Shown in pieces: positions 33,972 through 43,682 of a stretch of 64,000 nt of DNA (within the stretch, counting starts at the first letter, position 1; each line of letters begins with the position of its first letter). Source of the DNA: Kitasatospora terrestris. Lineage in GTDB: Bacteria; Actinomycetota; Actinomycetes; Streptomycetales; Streptomycetaceae. The position numbers and the translations under genes are program-made. The notes below the pieces were generated by a model. The model ran no database searches. It was not told the DNA's origin and was given only the letters and a program-made list of their open reading frames with translations. The stretch is taken from positions 6,324,001 through 6,388,000 of the forward strand of contig NZ_BAABIS010000001.1 in the NCBI RefSeq assembly GCF_039542905.1, in the 5' to 3' direction.

Positions 33972-34367
33972 TCAGCAGCTCCAGTTGACCTTGTAGAAGG
34001 TCGCGTAGTGGTCCGAGGTGTAGTAGTCCTCGTGGTAGACGGCGCCGGTGACGATCCGTCGGGCGCCGCGGGTGGAGCTGCCCGGGGTGATCACGGTGTA
34101 CTCGTGGTAGTAGCCGCTGGACTTGGCCGGCAGGACGCCCTCTCTGTTCTGGAAGACGGCGCCGTCCTGCGAGTAGGGGAACGGGCCGCCCTTGTCGATC
34201 AGGGCCAGGGTGTCCCGGGCCTGGCTCGGCAGGGCGGTGCGGCACACGTTCCCGGAGACGGTGGCGTGGGCGTCGGTGGCGAACACGGCGGTCGGGGCCA
34301 GGGTCAGCACGCCGACGGCGACGACGGAAGCGGCGCGGGTCTTCAACGCGCGTAGAGTGATTCGCAT
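33972..34367 (-). CDS. Secreted guanyl-specific ribonuclease (RNase Sa family)
   Basis: 131 residues. The signal peptide ends near ATDAHA (about 36), leaving a mature enzyme of about 95 residues, the size of RNase Sa. Core identity is strong: GPFPYSQDGAVFQNREGVLP and YYHEYTVITPGSSTRGARRIVTG. Catalytic residues are Glu89 (YYHEYT), Arg104 (RGARR) and His120 (SDHYATF); Cys42 and Cys131 match the single disulfide of RNase Sa. It cleaves single-stranded RNA after guanosine, releasing 2',3'-cyclic GMP ends. No barstar-like inhibitor gene is adjacent. Confidence 0.93.
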   Translation of the reverse strand: MRITLRALKTRAASVVAVGVLTLAPTAVFATDAHATVSGNVCRTALPSQARDTLALIDKGGPFPYSQDGAVFQNREGVLPAKSSGYYHEYTVITPGSSTRGARRIVTGAVYHEDYYTSDHYATFYKVNWSC

Positions 34368-34580
34368 GTGAGTCAGTGTGGAGGCTTGTCAGGTCCGCGC
34401 GAAAGGCGTTGCCGCAATTTTTCATCTTCGGGTAACTCGCCGGGAACCCAGGGGACTTGTGGCGGTCCGCCATCAGCAGCGAGCGCTCGGTGTGGTCCTG
34501 TCACATGGGTCCGGGGCCGCGCCGCGCCTACCGTGACCTGACTCCACGCCACCCTGCCGCCCCCGAGGAGGCGACCCCTG

Positions 34581-35846
34581 ATGCCCCACCCCGTCAGGTC
34601 CCTGTGCACCGCCCTGCTCACCGCCGCCCTGCTGCTGCTCGACGTCGGCGTCGGCACGGTCTCCGCCCACGCCGCCGCGCCCCCGTACCTCACGCAGGAG
34701 GCCGTCTTCACCGCGCCCGGCAACGGCTGGGACCGGGTCGAGCGCTACCTGGACACCACCACCGGCTTCCGCGCCGAGCAGTACCCGCCGGACGGCCGCG
34801 GCGACCAGGACGGCGCCCGGCTGACCTGGTTCGGCGGCGTCCGGCAGCCCTATTCCGGCCGCTTCCTGCTCCACAGCGCCACCGGCTGGAACACCGGCCC
34901 GATCGCCACCCCCGTCCTGCTGGTGCACGGCGCCAACGACAACGCCGACCGGGCCTGGGCCGACCCCGGCGCCACCGGCAGCTGCGGCGCGGCCAGTTGC
35001 CCCTCCACCGGCCTGGCGCAGAGCCTGGCCGCTTCCGGCCACCGGGTCTTCGCGATCGGCTTCGCCCACAAGCAGGGCGACAACCTGCTCCAGGCCCAGG
35101 CGGTCGGCGACGCGATCGCGCTGGTCCGGGCCAGGCTGGGGGTCACCCAGGTCGACGTGGTCGCCTGGAGCAAGGGCGAGGTCGCGGCCCGCGCGTACGT
35201 CTCCTCGGTCCGGCCGTCCTGGGGCTGGGCCTACGCCGGGGACGTCCGGCGCCTGATCACCCTCGGCGGCCCGCACGGCGGCCTGGACTACACGTACGCC
35301 CACGGCTGGGCCTTCTCGCCGGCCACCTGGCCGGCCTGCGGCGGCACCGCCAACGCGCCCTCCCCGCACCTGTACATGACCTGCTACGGCAGCTACACCG
35401 CGCAGCCCTGCCTCGGCGTGCTGCCCAGCGGCGGGTACGACTGCTTCCCCGGCCAGCGCCAGCTGCTCGCCCGCTGGGACGGCCGGTACGGCCTCGACTC
35501 CACCGCCCAGGACTGGTGGACCACCTACTACGGCGGCCAGGGCTTCTACACCTCCGGCCAGGGCATCCAGGCCGCGATCGACGCCGGGTCGCTGATCGCC
35601 GCGCTGCAGCGGGCCGGCGTCCCCGCCTCGGTGCGCAGCTACCTGCTGGCCGGCGGCTCGGCCGACATCCCCGGGATCCTCAACGAGGGCCGCGGCCCGA
35701 GCGACGGCCTGGTGTTCACGGCCAGCGCCCTGGACACCACCGGCATCCCCACCGTCGGCGGCACCGCGCTGCTCGGCGGCCTCAACCACATGGAGCTCGC
35801 CTGGGCCCCGGCCGCCGTCCAGCAGATCACCTCCTGGCTCACCTGA
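34581..35846 (+). CDS. Secreted lipase (alpha/beta hydrolase)
   Basis: 421 residues from ATG 34581, with GAGGAGG 9 nt upstream. Signal peptide at about 1-32. The fold is a secreted triacylglycerol-lipase type: PVLLVHGANDNADRAW (oxyanion strand), VDVVAWSKGEVAARAYV with Ser197 in the AWSKG variant of the GxSxG elbow, then LITLGGPHGGLDY and a C-terminal GLNHMELAW with a histidine that could complete the triad. Six or more cysteines indicate disulfides. The first Gly of GxSxG is Ala, as in several actinomycete and Bacillus lipases. The substrate is presumably an extracellular ester, not defined by sequence. Confidence 0.82.
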   Translation: MPHPVRSLCTALLTAALLLLDVGVGTVSAHAAAPPYLTQEAVFTAPGNGWDRVERYLDTTTGFRAEQYPPDGRGDQDGARLTWFGGVRQPYSGRFLLHSATGWNTGPIATPVLLVHGANDNADRAWADPGATGSCGAASCPSTGLAQSLAASGHRVFAIGFAHKQGDNLLQAQAVGDAIALVRARLGVTQVDVVAWSKGEVAARAYVSSVRPSWGWAYAGDVRRLITLGGPHGGLDYTYAHGWAFSPATWPACGGTANAPSPHLYMTCYGSYTAQPCLGVLPSGGYDCFPGQRQLLARWDGRYGLDSTAQDWWTTYYGGQGFYTSGQGIQAAIDAGSLIAALQRAGVPASVRSYLLAGGSADIPGILNEGRGPSDGLVFTASALDTTGIPTVGGTALLGGLNHMELAWAPAAVQQITSWLT

Positions 35847-35897
35847 CCAGGGCGATCCCGCCGGCCCGCGGTGTGACGCTTGTCTCTCCCGGGCCGG

Positions 35898-35927
35898 TTG
35901 TCGCTCTGTCGACAATCTGTCTAGCCT
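35898..35927 (+). promoter_or_regulatory. Promoter of the c-di-AMP riboswitch/GH16 transcript
   Basis: TTGTCG at 35898-35903 and TAGCCT at 35922-35927 with 18-bp spacing, a good match to actinomycete housekeeping promoters, about 60 bp upstream of the riboswitch. Confidence 0.6.
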
Positions 35928-35989
35928 GCTCGGGTGCTCGCACCGGGCACGCCGCCGCCGGGACGCCGAATCCTGTCCACCCGCCGGGG

Positions 35990-36153
35990 GCTTTCGCTGA
36001 CCACCACTGGACAGGAGCGGGGGACCCACAGGTACGTCGCCATGCCCTCCGCTCCCTCCGGGACGGCCGGACACGGCTAGGGGTGAAGCCGCACGCACGC
36101 GCGGCCGGGCCGCCTCAGGGCCCGAACCCGACAGCTCACCTCGCAGGCGTCGC
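35990..36153 (+). promoter_or_regulatory. ydaO-type c-di-AMP riboswitch
   Basis: Diagnostic conserved blocks of the ydaO/yuaA riboswitch are present: GGGGGACCCACAGGTACG (36019-36036), CTAGGGGTGAAGCCGC (36077-36092) and CCCGAACCCGACAGCTCACC near the 3' end (36121-36140). Its location between a promoter and a secreted cell-wall-type hydrolase gene is the usual context in streptomycetes, where c-di-AMP lowers expression of wall-active and resuscitation proteins. The downstream gene's ribosome site (GGAGGAAC) begins 2 bp after the element. Boundaries are approximate. Confidence 0.93.
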
Positions 36154-36167
36154 GGAGGAACCCCGTC

Positions 36168-37490
36168 ATGCGCCTCTCCCGTCCTGCCCGCATCGGCGCC
36201 GTCGCCGGTGCCGCCGCCCTGATCGGCGCGCCGCTCGCCGGCAGCGCCCAGGCCGCCTGGTTCAACCCGTCCGCCTGGACCACCCCGTCCGTCTGGAACG
36301 CCCCGACGACCGCGGCCCCCACGACCGCCACCGTTGCCGGAACCACGTCCACCGCCGCGACCGTCACCCAGGACCGCCTCGCCCCGGAGTCGATGACCGC
36401 CGCCGTCCCGACCACCGCCTCGCTGACCGTCCACTCCTCGTCCTGCTTCACCGCCAAGACGCTCGGCGTCGGCGTGCGCGACGCCGCCGGGCGGAACCTG
36501 GACTTCCCCGGCAACGCGAGCAACGTGCAGATCTGCCCGGGCGGCACCACCTTCACCAGCGCCGCCCGCACCCTGCCGGCCGGCACCTACACCCAGTTCG
36601 GCTTCTGGCAGGACTCGGCGAACGCCTGGCACAACCTGCCCTCGCGCACCCTCACCGTGGCCGCCGCCGGCGCCGCCACCCCGGCCCCGGCGCCCGCCCC
36701 CACCGTCAAGCCGACCCCCGCGCCGACGCCGACCCCGACGCCCACGGCCGCCCCCACGCCGACGACCGCGCCGACCACCCCGGCCGCGGCCACCGGCTCG
36801 CCGATCCCGGGCAAGGCACTGACCTGGTCCGAGGAGTTCGACAGCGCCATCGCGTACGGCTCCAAGTGGACCGGCGACAAGTCCAGCGCCTACCGCTACG
36901 GCAACCACAACCCGGACGACAACAAGCTCGACTGGCTGACCACCAGCGGCGTCCAGGTCTCCGGCGGCGTCGCCACCTTCACCGCCAAGCCGTCCAGCCA
37001 CACCCTGGAGAACGGCAAGCAGGCCTGGGACACCGGCCTGCTCACCACCGAGTACTCCTCCCAGGGCTTCCAGGTGAAGACCGGCGACTACGCCGAGACC
37101 CGGGTCAAGCTGCCCGCCGGCACCGGCGCCTGGCCCGCCCTGTGGACCTGGAAGAACGGCAACGGCGAGATCGACTCCTTCGAGTACCACCCGGACAACC
37201 CGAACCTGCTGGAGCTGACCAACCACGTCAAGTCCGGCTCGAAGTACTACACCGACGCGAGCGCCATCGCGAAGGACCAGTGGGTCACCATCGGCACCTA
37301 CTACGGCGCCGACTCGGTCGACTGGTACGTCAACGGCAAGAAGGTGTTCTCCGACGGCACCGGGGTCGGCACCGGCTGGTCCGCGTACCTGATCCTCAAC
37401 CTGTCGCTGAGCGCCGGCCAGTACCACCCGGCCGCGTCCGGCTCCGCGCCGATCAGCTTCGCCGCCGACTGGGTGCGCGTCTACCGCTAG
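36168..37490 (+). CDS. Secreted GH16 family glucanase
   Basis: 440 residues. Signal peptide about 1-29; a Thr/Ala-rich N-terminal region and a small beta domain (about 75-165) are followed by a Pro/Thr linker (about 172-215) and a GH16 catalytic domain (about 220-440). The GH16 signature EIDSFE (Glu334-Glu339) provides nucleophile and acid/base. Family members hydrolyse beta-1,3- or beta-1,3-1,4-glucans; a c-di-AMP riboswitch upstream suggests the enzyme acts on a wall or capsule glucan under turgor or developmental control. No sorting motif is visible, so it is released. Confidence 0.88.
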   Translation: MRLSRPARIGAVAGAAALIGAPLAGSAQAAWFNPSAWTTPSVWNAPTTAAPTTATVAGTTSTAATVTQDRLAPESMTAAVPTTASLTVHSSSCFTAKTLGVGVRDAAGRNLDFPGNASNVQICPGGTTFTSAARTLPAGTYTQFGFWQDSANAWHNLPSRTLTVAAAGAATPAPAPAPTVKPTPAPTPTPTPTAAPTPTTAPTTPAAATGSPIPGKALTWSEEFDSAIAYGSKWTGDKSSAYRYGNHNPDDNKLDWLTTSGVQVSGGVATFTAKPSSHTLENGKQAWDTGLLTTEYSSQGFQVKTGDYAETRVKLPAGTGAWPALWTWKNGNGEIDSFEYHPDNPNLLELTNHVKSGSKYYTDASAIAKDQWVTIGTYYGADSVDWYVNGKKVFSDGTGVGTGWSAYLILNLSLSAGQYHPAASGSAPISFAADWVRVYR

Positions 37491-37961
37491 TCAGCTCACG
37501 GTGAGCGTGAACGCCGTCCGGTCGTTCCGCTGATCGGCGTCGTCCGCGCCCGTCACCCGTACGCGCCCCTCGGCCCTCGTGCCGGGGGGCACGTGCGCGT
37601 CCACCCGGACCGGGATCAGCGCGGTCGCCGTCCGCAGCGCCGGCAGTCCCGCCGGGAAGGTGCAGCGGACCAGGTGGCCGGCGAGCGAGACGGCGCAGCC
37701 GTCCGGGAAGAACGGGCCCTCGGCGGTGAAGCCCGCCGGCAGGTCGACCAGCACGGTGAACGGCGAGGCCGTCCGGTCCGGTCCGCCGTTGGCGACGAAG
37801 GCGTGCACCGTGGTCAGCCCGCCGGGCGCGGCCGGGTCCGGATCGAGCCGGACCACCTGCAGGTCCGCGTGCGAGGGCGCCGCCGCCGTCCCGGTCGTCC
37901 CCAGGGCAGCCGCGGCCGCCACCGCCGCGACCACCAGCGCCCGCATCACCCGCACGGCCAT
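37491..37961 (-). CDS. Small secreted DUF11/CARDB-like protein
   Basis: 156 residues from ATG 37961; a possible ATG twelve bases upstream would add four residues. Signal peptide about 1-28 (ending TGTAAA), then one immunoglobulin-like domain with the pattern ADLQVVRLDPDPAAPGGLTTVHAFVANGGPD, resembling DUF11/CARDB beta-sandwiches found on cell-surface proteins. Two cysteines could form a disulfide. No enzymatic motif. It is encoded head to tail against the GH16 gene, its stop starting directly after GH16's stop codon. Confidence 0.65.
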   Translation of the reverse strand: MAVRVMRALVVAAVAAAAALGTTGTAAAPSHADLQVVRLDPDPAAPGGLTTVHAFVANGGPDRTASPFTVLVDLPAGFTAEGPFFPDGCAVSLAGHLVRCTFPAGLPALRTATALIPVRVDAHVPPGTRAEGRVRVTGADDADQRNDRTAFTLTVS

Positions 37962-38037
37962 GCTCCACTCCCACTGTCGGCACCCGCCTGCATACTCACA
38001 GTAGTGGCGCACGCCCTGTCGAGCGGAGGTGGACACG

Positions 38038-38352
38038 ATGACTGGTCGCGTGTTGAGCGAGGTGAGCGGCGCGGTCGCGGCCGAACGGGAGACCGCGTTC
38101 GTCGAGGCGTACCGGCAGCTGGTGGCCGGCCCGCTGCCGGAGGGGCTGCTGCGCACCGAGCTGCTCAAGGGCGGCGACCGGCACTGGCGGATCCAGAGCC
38201 TGTGGCGCGACCTGGCCACCCTGGAGGCCGTCCGGGCCGACCCCAAGACCGCCGCCGCGCCGCGCCTGTTCCGCGAGGCCGGGGCCGATCCGGTGCTCGC
38301 CGTCTTCGAGGTGACGGTCGCCCAGGTCGGCGACCTCGACCTGTCCAACTGA
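38038..38352 (+). CDS. Antibiotic biosynthesis monooxygenase-domain protein
   Basis: 104 residues from ATG 38038, GGAGG 11 nt upstream. The pattern RETAFVEAYRQLVAGPLPEGLLRTELLKGGDRHWRIQSLWRDLATLEAV is the ferredoxin-like dimeric alpha+beta barrel of the ABM family, which includes quinone monooxygenases and haem-degrading enzymes without cofactors. The actual substrate is unknown. It is the last gene before the 19-bp tandem repeat that borders the IclR regulator. Confidence 0.7.
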   Translation: MTGRVLSEVSGAVAAERETAFVEAYRQLVAGPLPEGLLRTELLKGGDRHWRIQSLWRDLATLEAVRADPKTAAAPRLFREAGADPVLAVFEVTVAQVGDLDLSN

Positions 38353-38386
38353 CACGGTCGGCGCCCCGTCCCGTCCGTCCTGTCGC

Positions 38387-38481
38387 GCCGTCCGTGCTAC
38401 GTCGCGCCGTCCGTGCTGCGTCGTGCCGTCCGCGCTACGGCACGCCGTCCGTGCTACGGCACGCCGTCCGCGCTACGGCGC
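38387..38481. repeat. Five-copy 19-bp tandem repeat with hairpin units
   Basis: Five 19-bp units (starts 38387, 38406, 38425, 38444, 38463), each beginning GCCGTCCG and varying at a few positions. Units 3-5 contain GYGCTACGGC-type hairpins with a TACG loop; unit 4 pairs CGTGC with GCACG and unit 5 pairs CGCGC with GCGCG, a compensatory change. The array fills the gap between convergent genes and overlaps the last codons of the IclR gene. It may act as a stacked terminator or be a slippage-prone minisatellite. Confidence 0.85.
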
Positions 38482-39267
38482 GAGCACCTCGCCGAGCCGG
38501 GAGGCGATCTGACGCATCACCGGGACGAGCGCCGCGCTGTCCGCCTGCGCCTCCAGCGCGCGGATCCGCGCCTCCGGGCCGGAGACCGACAGCGCGGTCG
38601 GCGTCGGCGCGCCCGGCACCGCGACCGCGATGCAGCGCACCCCGATCTCCTGCTCCTGGTCGTCCACCACGTACCCGGACTCGCGGGCCGCGCCCAGCTG
38701 GGCGATCAGGTCCTGCGGGTCGGTCACGGTGTACGCGGTGTGCGCCTGCAGCGGGCCGGTGCCGAGCAGCGCCCTGGCCTCCTCCTCGGGCAGCTGGGCG
38801 AGCAGCGCCTTGCCCACGCCGGTGCAGTGCGGCTGCACCCGGCGGCCGACCTCGGTGAACATCCGCATCGAGCGGCGGGACTGCACCTGCCCGACGTACA
38901 CCACCTCGCCACCCTCCAGGACGGCCAGGTTCGCGGTCTCGCCGGTGGCCTCCATCAGCTCGGTCAGGTACGGGCGGGCCCAGCTGCCGAGCAGTCGGCC
39001 GGCCGTCTCGCCGAGCCGGATCAGCCGCGGGCCGAGCGTGTACCGGCGCGCCGTGTCCTGCCGGACATAGCCCTGCTGAACGAGGGTACGGATCAGGCGA
39101 TGGATGGTCGGCATCGGCAGGCCGGAGGTGGTGGAGAGCTCGCTCAGGGTGGCGATGCCGCCCGAGTCGGCCAGCGCCTCCAGCAACAGGAAGGCGCGCT
39201 CGACCGACTGCACGCCGCCGCCCGCGCGGTCGTTGCCTGTCGGAGCTGTGGCGGGGGTGCTGACCAC
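38473..39267 (-). CDS. IclR-family regulator of the allantoin/glyoxylate genes (AllR-like)
   Basis: 264 residues from a GTG at 39267, preceded by AAGGGA 5-6 nt upstream; a GTG at 39282 would add five residues. The N-terminal winged helix (GGVQSVERAFLLLEALADSGGIATLSEL) and C-terminal IclR effector domain (TGVGKALLAQLPEEEARALLG, GYVVDDQEQEIGVRCIAVAVPG) are typical. Its position divergent from malate synthase and near uricase, allantoinase and allantoicase matches AllR of Streptomyces coelicolor, which represses allantoin genes and responds to allantoate-pathway or glyoxylate-type metabolites. An inverted repeat in the shared promoter (39317-39331) recurs at three other promoters of this region. 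Confidence 0.82.
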   Translation of the reverse strand: MVSTPATAPTGNDRAGGGVQSVERAFLLLEALADSGGIATLSELSTTSGLPMPTIHRLIRTLVQQGYVRQDTARRYTLGPRLIRLGETAGRLLGSWARPYLTELMEATGETANLAVLEGGEVVYVGQVQSRRSMRMFTEVGRRVQPHCTGVGKALLAQLPEEEARALLGTGPLQAHTAYTVTDPQDLIAQLGAARESGYVVDDQEQEIGVRCIAVAVPGAPTPTALSVSGPEARIRALEAQADSAALVPVMRQIASRLGEVLAP

Positions 39268-39316
39268 CGGCGTTCCCTTCACTGTCGGAGGAGGAGTAGA
39301 GTCCCTGCGATCTAGC

Positions 39317-39356
39317 TCAACAAACCGTTGAAATTCTGTATCGCGGAAACTAGTCT
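39317..39356 (+). promoter_or_regulatory. Promoter and shared operator of malate synthase/IclR region
   Basis: -35 TTGAAA at 39328-39333 and -10 TAGTCT at 39351-39356 (17-bp spacing) drive aceB. TCAAC-AAACC-GTTGA (39317-39331) is a perfect inverted repeat that overlaps the -35. The same repeat, or a near copy, occurs at the promoters at 51285, 52168 and 55372. Confidence 0.7.
39334..39348. promoter_or_regulatory. Second inverted repeat in the aceB promoter
   Basis: TTCTG-TATCG-CGGAA, an inverted repeat of the TTCYG-N5-CRGAA type that sits between -35 and -10 of aceB. An almost identical sequence (TTCCG-AATCG-TGGAA) lies in the leader of the hydroxypyruvate isomerase gene (52218-52232). IclR proteins commonly bind TTCCG-type palindromes; assignment is inference. 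Confidence 0.5.
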
Positions 39357-39458
39357 CCACCTTACAGAACAGAACCCGCCGGTAGGCAGGGTTCGGATCC
39401 GGGAAGTTCCCACCGGAACATCCCGAGCGATCACAACCGTCCAAGGAGTGTCCTGCCC

Positions 39459-41111
<1,653 letters not shown>

Positions 41112-41232
41112 AACCTACCGACCGGGCCACCCCACCACCCCTGCCACTCCGGCAGGTCAACAACCCTCAACCACTCCGTTCCGTACGGCCCCCCGCGGTG
41201 GCCGTACGGAACGGCGCTGTTCGGAGCTCCTC

Positions 41233-41619
41233 ATGGCACGCATCTTCTTCAACGGCCAGGCGATGGTCGGCGGACCGCTCCACGACTCGGTCGCCGACTA
41301 CCTGATCGGCCCGGTCCGCACCGCCCCCGGCTACCGCTTCTTCTCCATCCGCGACGTCTGCCCCGGCCTCCACCCCGACCCCGCCGTCGACACCGCCATC
41401 GACGGCGAGCTCTACGACGTACCCCTCGAGCACCTGCGCGACGTCATCCTCCCCGGCGAACCCCGCGAACTCGAACTCGGCGTCATCACCCTCGCCGACG
41501 GCACCCCCTGCCTCTCCATGCTCCTCGCCCGCGGCGAACTCGAGCGCGGCGTCCACCACGAGATCACGGAGCACGGCGGCTGGCGCCCCTACCTCGCCAC
41601 CCTCGGCCGCGAGGCCTAG
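41233..41619 (+). CDS. Allophanate hydrolase C-terminal-like (AtzF/gamma-glutamylcyclotransferase-fold) protein
   Basis: 128 residues. FFNGQAMVGGPLHDSV, TAPGYRFFSIRDVCPGLHP and DGELYDVPLEHLRDVILPGEPRELELGVI match the C-terminal decarboxylating domain of allophanate hydrolase and its free-standing homologues, which belong to the gamma-glutamylcyclotransferase-like fold. In the purine region it could act on an allophanate- or ureido-type intermediate from allantoin-derived urea nitrogen. It follows aceB by 121 bp and its stop codon shares CTAG with the convergent restriction gene. Confidence 0.75.
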   Translation: MARIFFNGQAMVGGPLHDSVADYLIGPVRTAPGYRFFSIRDVCPGLHPDPAVDTAIDGELYDVPLEHLRDVILPGEPRELELGVITLADGTPCLSMLLARGELERGVHHEITEHGGWRPYLATLGREA

Positions 41620-43004
41620 CTGAAGGTGGCGTCCTGCGCCACGAATGCCGCGTGCAGCTCCTTGGCCCGTGTTCGAAGCGTCTGCGTCAGGGCGTGCTGG
41701 TTGGCCCCGCGCGTCTTCAACGCGTGGCAGTTCGGGCACAAGGCAATCATGAACTCGGGCTCGTCCTGACCGGTGCGGGCGAGCCCATTCACGTGATCCA
41801 CCTCCAGAATCGGCGCGCCAGTGGCTGTCCGCTCTGACCAGTGGCCTCGGCAGTCCGGGTTCTCGCACGCACCCTGCGAGCGGAGAATCACCGCTTGTCG
41901 GGCCGCTGCTGAACGCAGTTGACGCTCAACCGTGGTCAGAGTGCTGCTGCCCTGGCCCTCTCTGCGTTCCGCCGTCCGTCGCGCTGCCGAGCACAGCGAG
42001 CGATACTTCTGCGCTTCGGTCAGTTGCTGATCCATGAGGTCCAACGGAACGAAGTCTGCATCGTCGTGAACCACGCCTCGCTCGGACTCCAGGATCTCGA
42101 TCAGCTCTGGCGGCCAGTGGTCACGCAGTGGAGACGGTACGGGTGCCAGCACCCAGACGTACTCCTTGCGCCGGTTTCCGTTCTGGTCGTGTCCCCATTG
42201 CAGGCGCTGTTGCACCACGACTGCCCAGCTCTCGAAGTTGAACGGGCCATTGACGGGCTTGTGCCAGAAGCGGAAGGCTCGTTGAGATTTCTGATAGGTC
42301 GACAGCAGCTTGTTTCCCAGGGTCAGCTTCTGGTCACCATCCCGACCATTGCCGATGTAGCTGATCCAGTTGGTGCCCTCGATCCGTCCATCGCGATACG
42401 GACCGTCGTCCTTCGAGAAGCAGCTCAGGACTCCATCGCGCAGTTGCACGATGCCAGCGACGTCCTGCCCCCCGAACCAACTGGCAATCGCTTTGCGGTT
42501 CTCGAACTGATCGCCCACGCTCGGCCGGAGCCAGGCGGTCACCCGGCCGGCCATCAGCTGGTCGAGCCCAGTCGCGCTCAGCAGCGTCTCCGGCAGCGGG
42601 TTGAAGAACCGCAGGATCAGCAGCGCCGCGAGCTCGGCGGCCAGGCCTCGCTCGTTGAGCAAGAGAAGGTGGTCGTCCTCCGCCATCCCCGCGAGTGGGT
42701 TAGTGGCGTTCAATGATTCCACCAGGGGACGAGCCGCTGGGCCTGAGACCTCCCAGAGCCTGTCTTGGCTAAGCGCCAAGAAGGTTGCTGCGGCCACCTG
42801 CTGAGGGTCAGCTGGGTCGCTGAAGTGCTTGATGAGCTCGGTCAGTTGCGGCTCGATCACCTGCCAAGGCTGAAGTCGGGACTGCCCCTGTGTGGCCTGA
42901 CCGAGAGTCCACAACAGCAGAAGCGCACGGTGCTGCGCTGTGCTGCCGGCACGCTCCGCCGGCTTCAGCTTGCCCACGCGCTCGATCAGATCTGCTCTGC
43001 TCAT
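41616..43004 (-). CDS. Type IV-like restriction endonuclease (SRA-like and HNH domains)
   Basis: 462 residues from ATG 43004 (GAGGGG upstream). N-terminal about 1-150 has QHRALLLLWTLGQ, resembling the HKPLLLL signature of sulfur-binding domains in phosphorothioate-dependent enzymes. The middle (about 185-300) has ISYIGNGRDGDQKLTLGNKLL, an SRA/YDG-like pattern for flipping out modified bases. The C-terminus has a zinc-bound HNH: CENPDC, EVDHVNG and CPNCHALK. It is related in layout to ScoMcrA and would cut DNA carrying foreign modifications. The gene is clearly less GC-rich than its neighbours and has no methyltransferase partner, consistent with horizontal acquisition. Confidence 0.78.
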   Translation of the reverse strand: MSRADLIERVGKLKPAERAGSTAQHRALLLLWTLGQATQGQSRLQPWQVIEPQLTELIKHFSDPADPQQVAAATFLALSQDRLWEVSGPAARPLVESLNATNPLAGMAEDDHLLLLNERGLAAELAALLILRFFNPLPETLLSATGLDQLMAGRVTAWLRPSVGDQFENRKAIASWFGGQDVAGIVQLRDGVLSCFSKDDGPYRDGRIEGTNWISYIGNGRDGDQKLTLGNKLLSTYQKSQRAFRFWHKPVNGPFNFESWAVVVQQRLQWGHDQNGNRRKEYVWVLAPVPSPLRDHWPPELIEILESERGVVHDDADFVPLDLMDQQLTEAQKYRSLCSAARRTAERREGQGSSTLTTVERQLRSAAARQAVILRSQGACENPDCRGHWSERTATGAPILEVDHVNGLARTGQDEPEFMIALCPNCHALKTRGANQHALTQTLRTRAKELHAAFVAQDATFS

Positions 43005-43038
43005 CCCCACGCCCCTCTGCGAAGCCGCTCGTGGCCGA

Positions 43039-43679
43039 TCATTCCACCATCTCGCACTGAAACCCGTGCCGTTGGGGAATCTCAGCCGGCGGTGGTGAGG
43101 GGGTGCGGGCGTAGAGGACGCTGCGGCCGTGGCGGGTGCGGGTGAGGAGGCTGGCGGCGGTGAGGGCGGTCAGGTGGCGGTTGACGGCGCCGGGAGTGAC
43201 GCCGAGGCGGTGGGCGAGTTCGATGGTGGAGGCGAGGAGGGTGAGGAGGCGGGCGCGGGGTGCGCCGATGAGGTTGGCGAGGGGGGAGGCGGGGACGGGG
43301 ACGGCGGAGAGGTTCTCGGCCATGGTGGCCTTGCCGCGGGCGGGGTAGGTGAGCAGGGGCGGCCCGCCCTGGATGATGTCGGTCTGGGCGCCGAGGGCGA
43401 AGAGGGTGGGCATCAGGCCATGCCGTGGCCGGCGACCTCGATGGTGGTGCCGATGGCCTGGACGGTGGGGTCGTGCAGGCGCAGGACGCCGCTGTGCCAG
43501 GAGAGCCGGTGGTCGAGGCCGGCGAAGAGGGCTTCGGCGCCGTGCTCGGAGAGGATCCGGCCGCGGTGGGCGATGTCGGCTTCCAGGACGGAGCGGGCCC
43601 TGGGCCACCAGGCGGGGGCGAGGCAGCGGGTCCAGTAGGCGTGCAGGACGTCGACGACGCGGTCAAGGAGGGGGGCCGG
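43039..43679 (-). pseudogene. ArsR-family regulator remnant (truncated and frameshifted)
   Basis: Two pieces of one coding sequence are legible on the minus strand. From about 43679 to 43416 one frame reads LLDRVVDVLHAYWTRCLAPAWW and LFAGLDHRLSWHSGVLRLHD, then stops after HGMA. A neighbouring frame continues MPTLFALGAQTD and a C-terminal winged helix (STIELAHRLGVTPGAVNRHL) down to 43039. The DUF5937-plus-ArsR layout is recognisable, but the N-terminus is missing where an MFS fragment abuts (about 43680) and a frame change splits the rest. It probably no longer makes a functional repressor. Confidence 0.72.
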
Positions 43680-43682
43680 GTG

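Noticed and set aside
34473..37427. 984-codon minus-strand frame opposite lipase and GH16
   Set aside because: Shadow of two clear plus-strand secreted enzymes, and it would cross the c-di-AMP riboswitch.
38387..38481. CRISPR array
   Set aside because: The 19-bp units are directly tandem with no spacers and no cas genes nearby.
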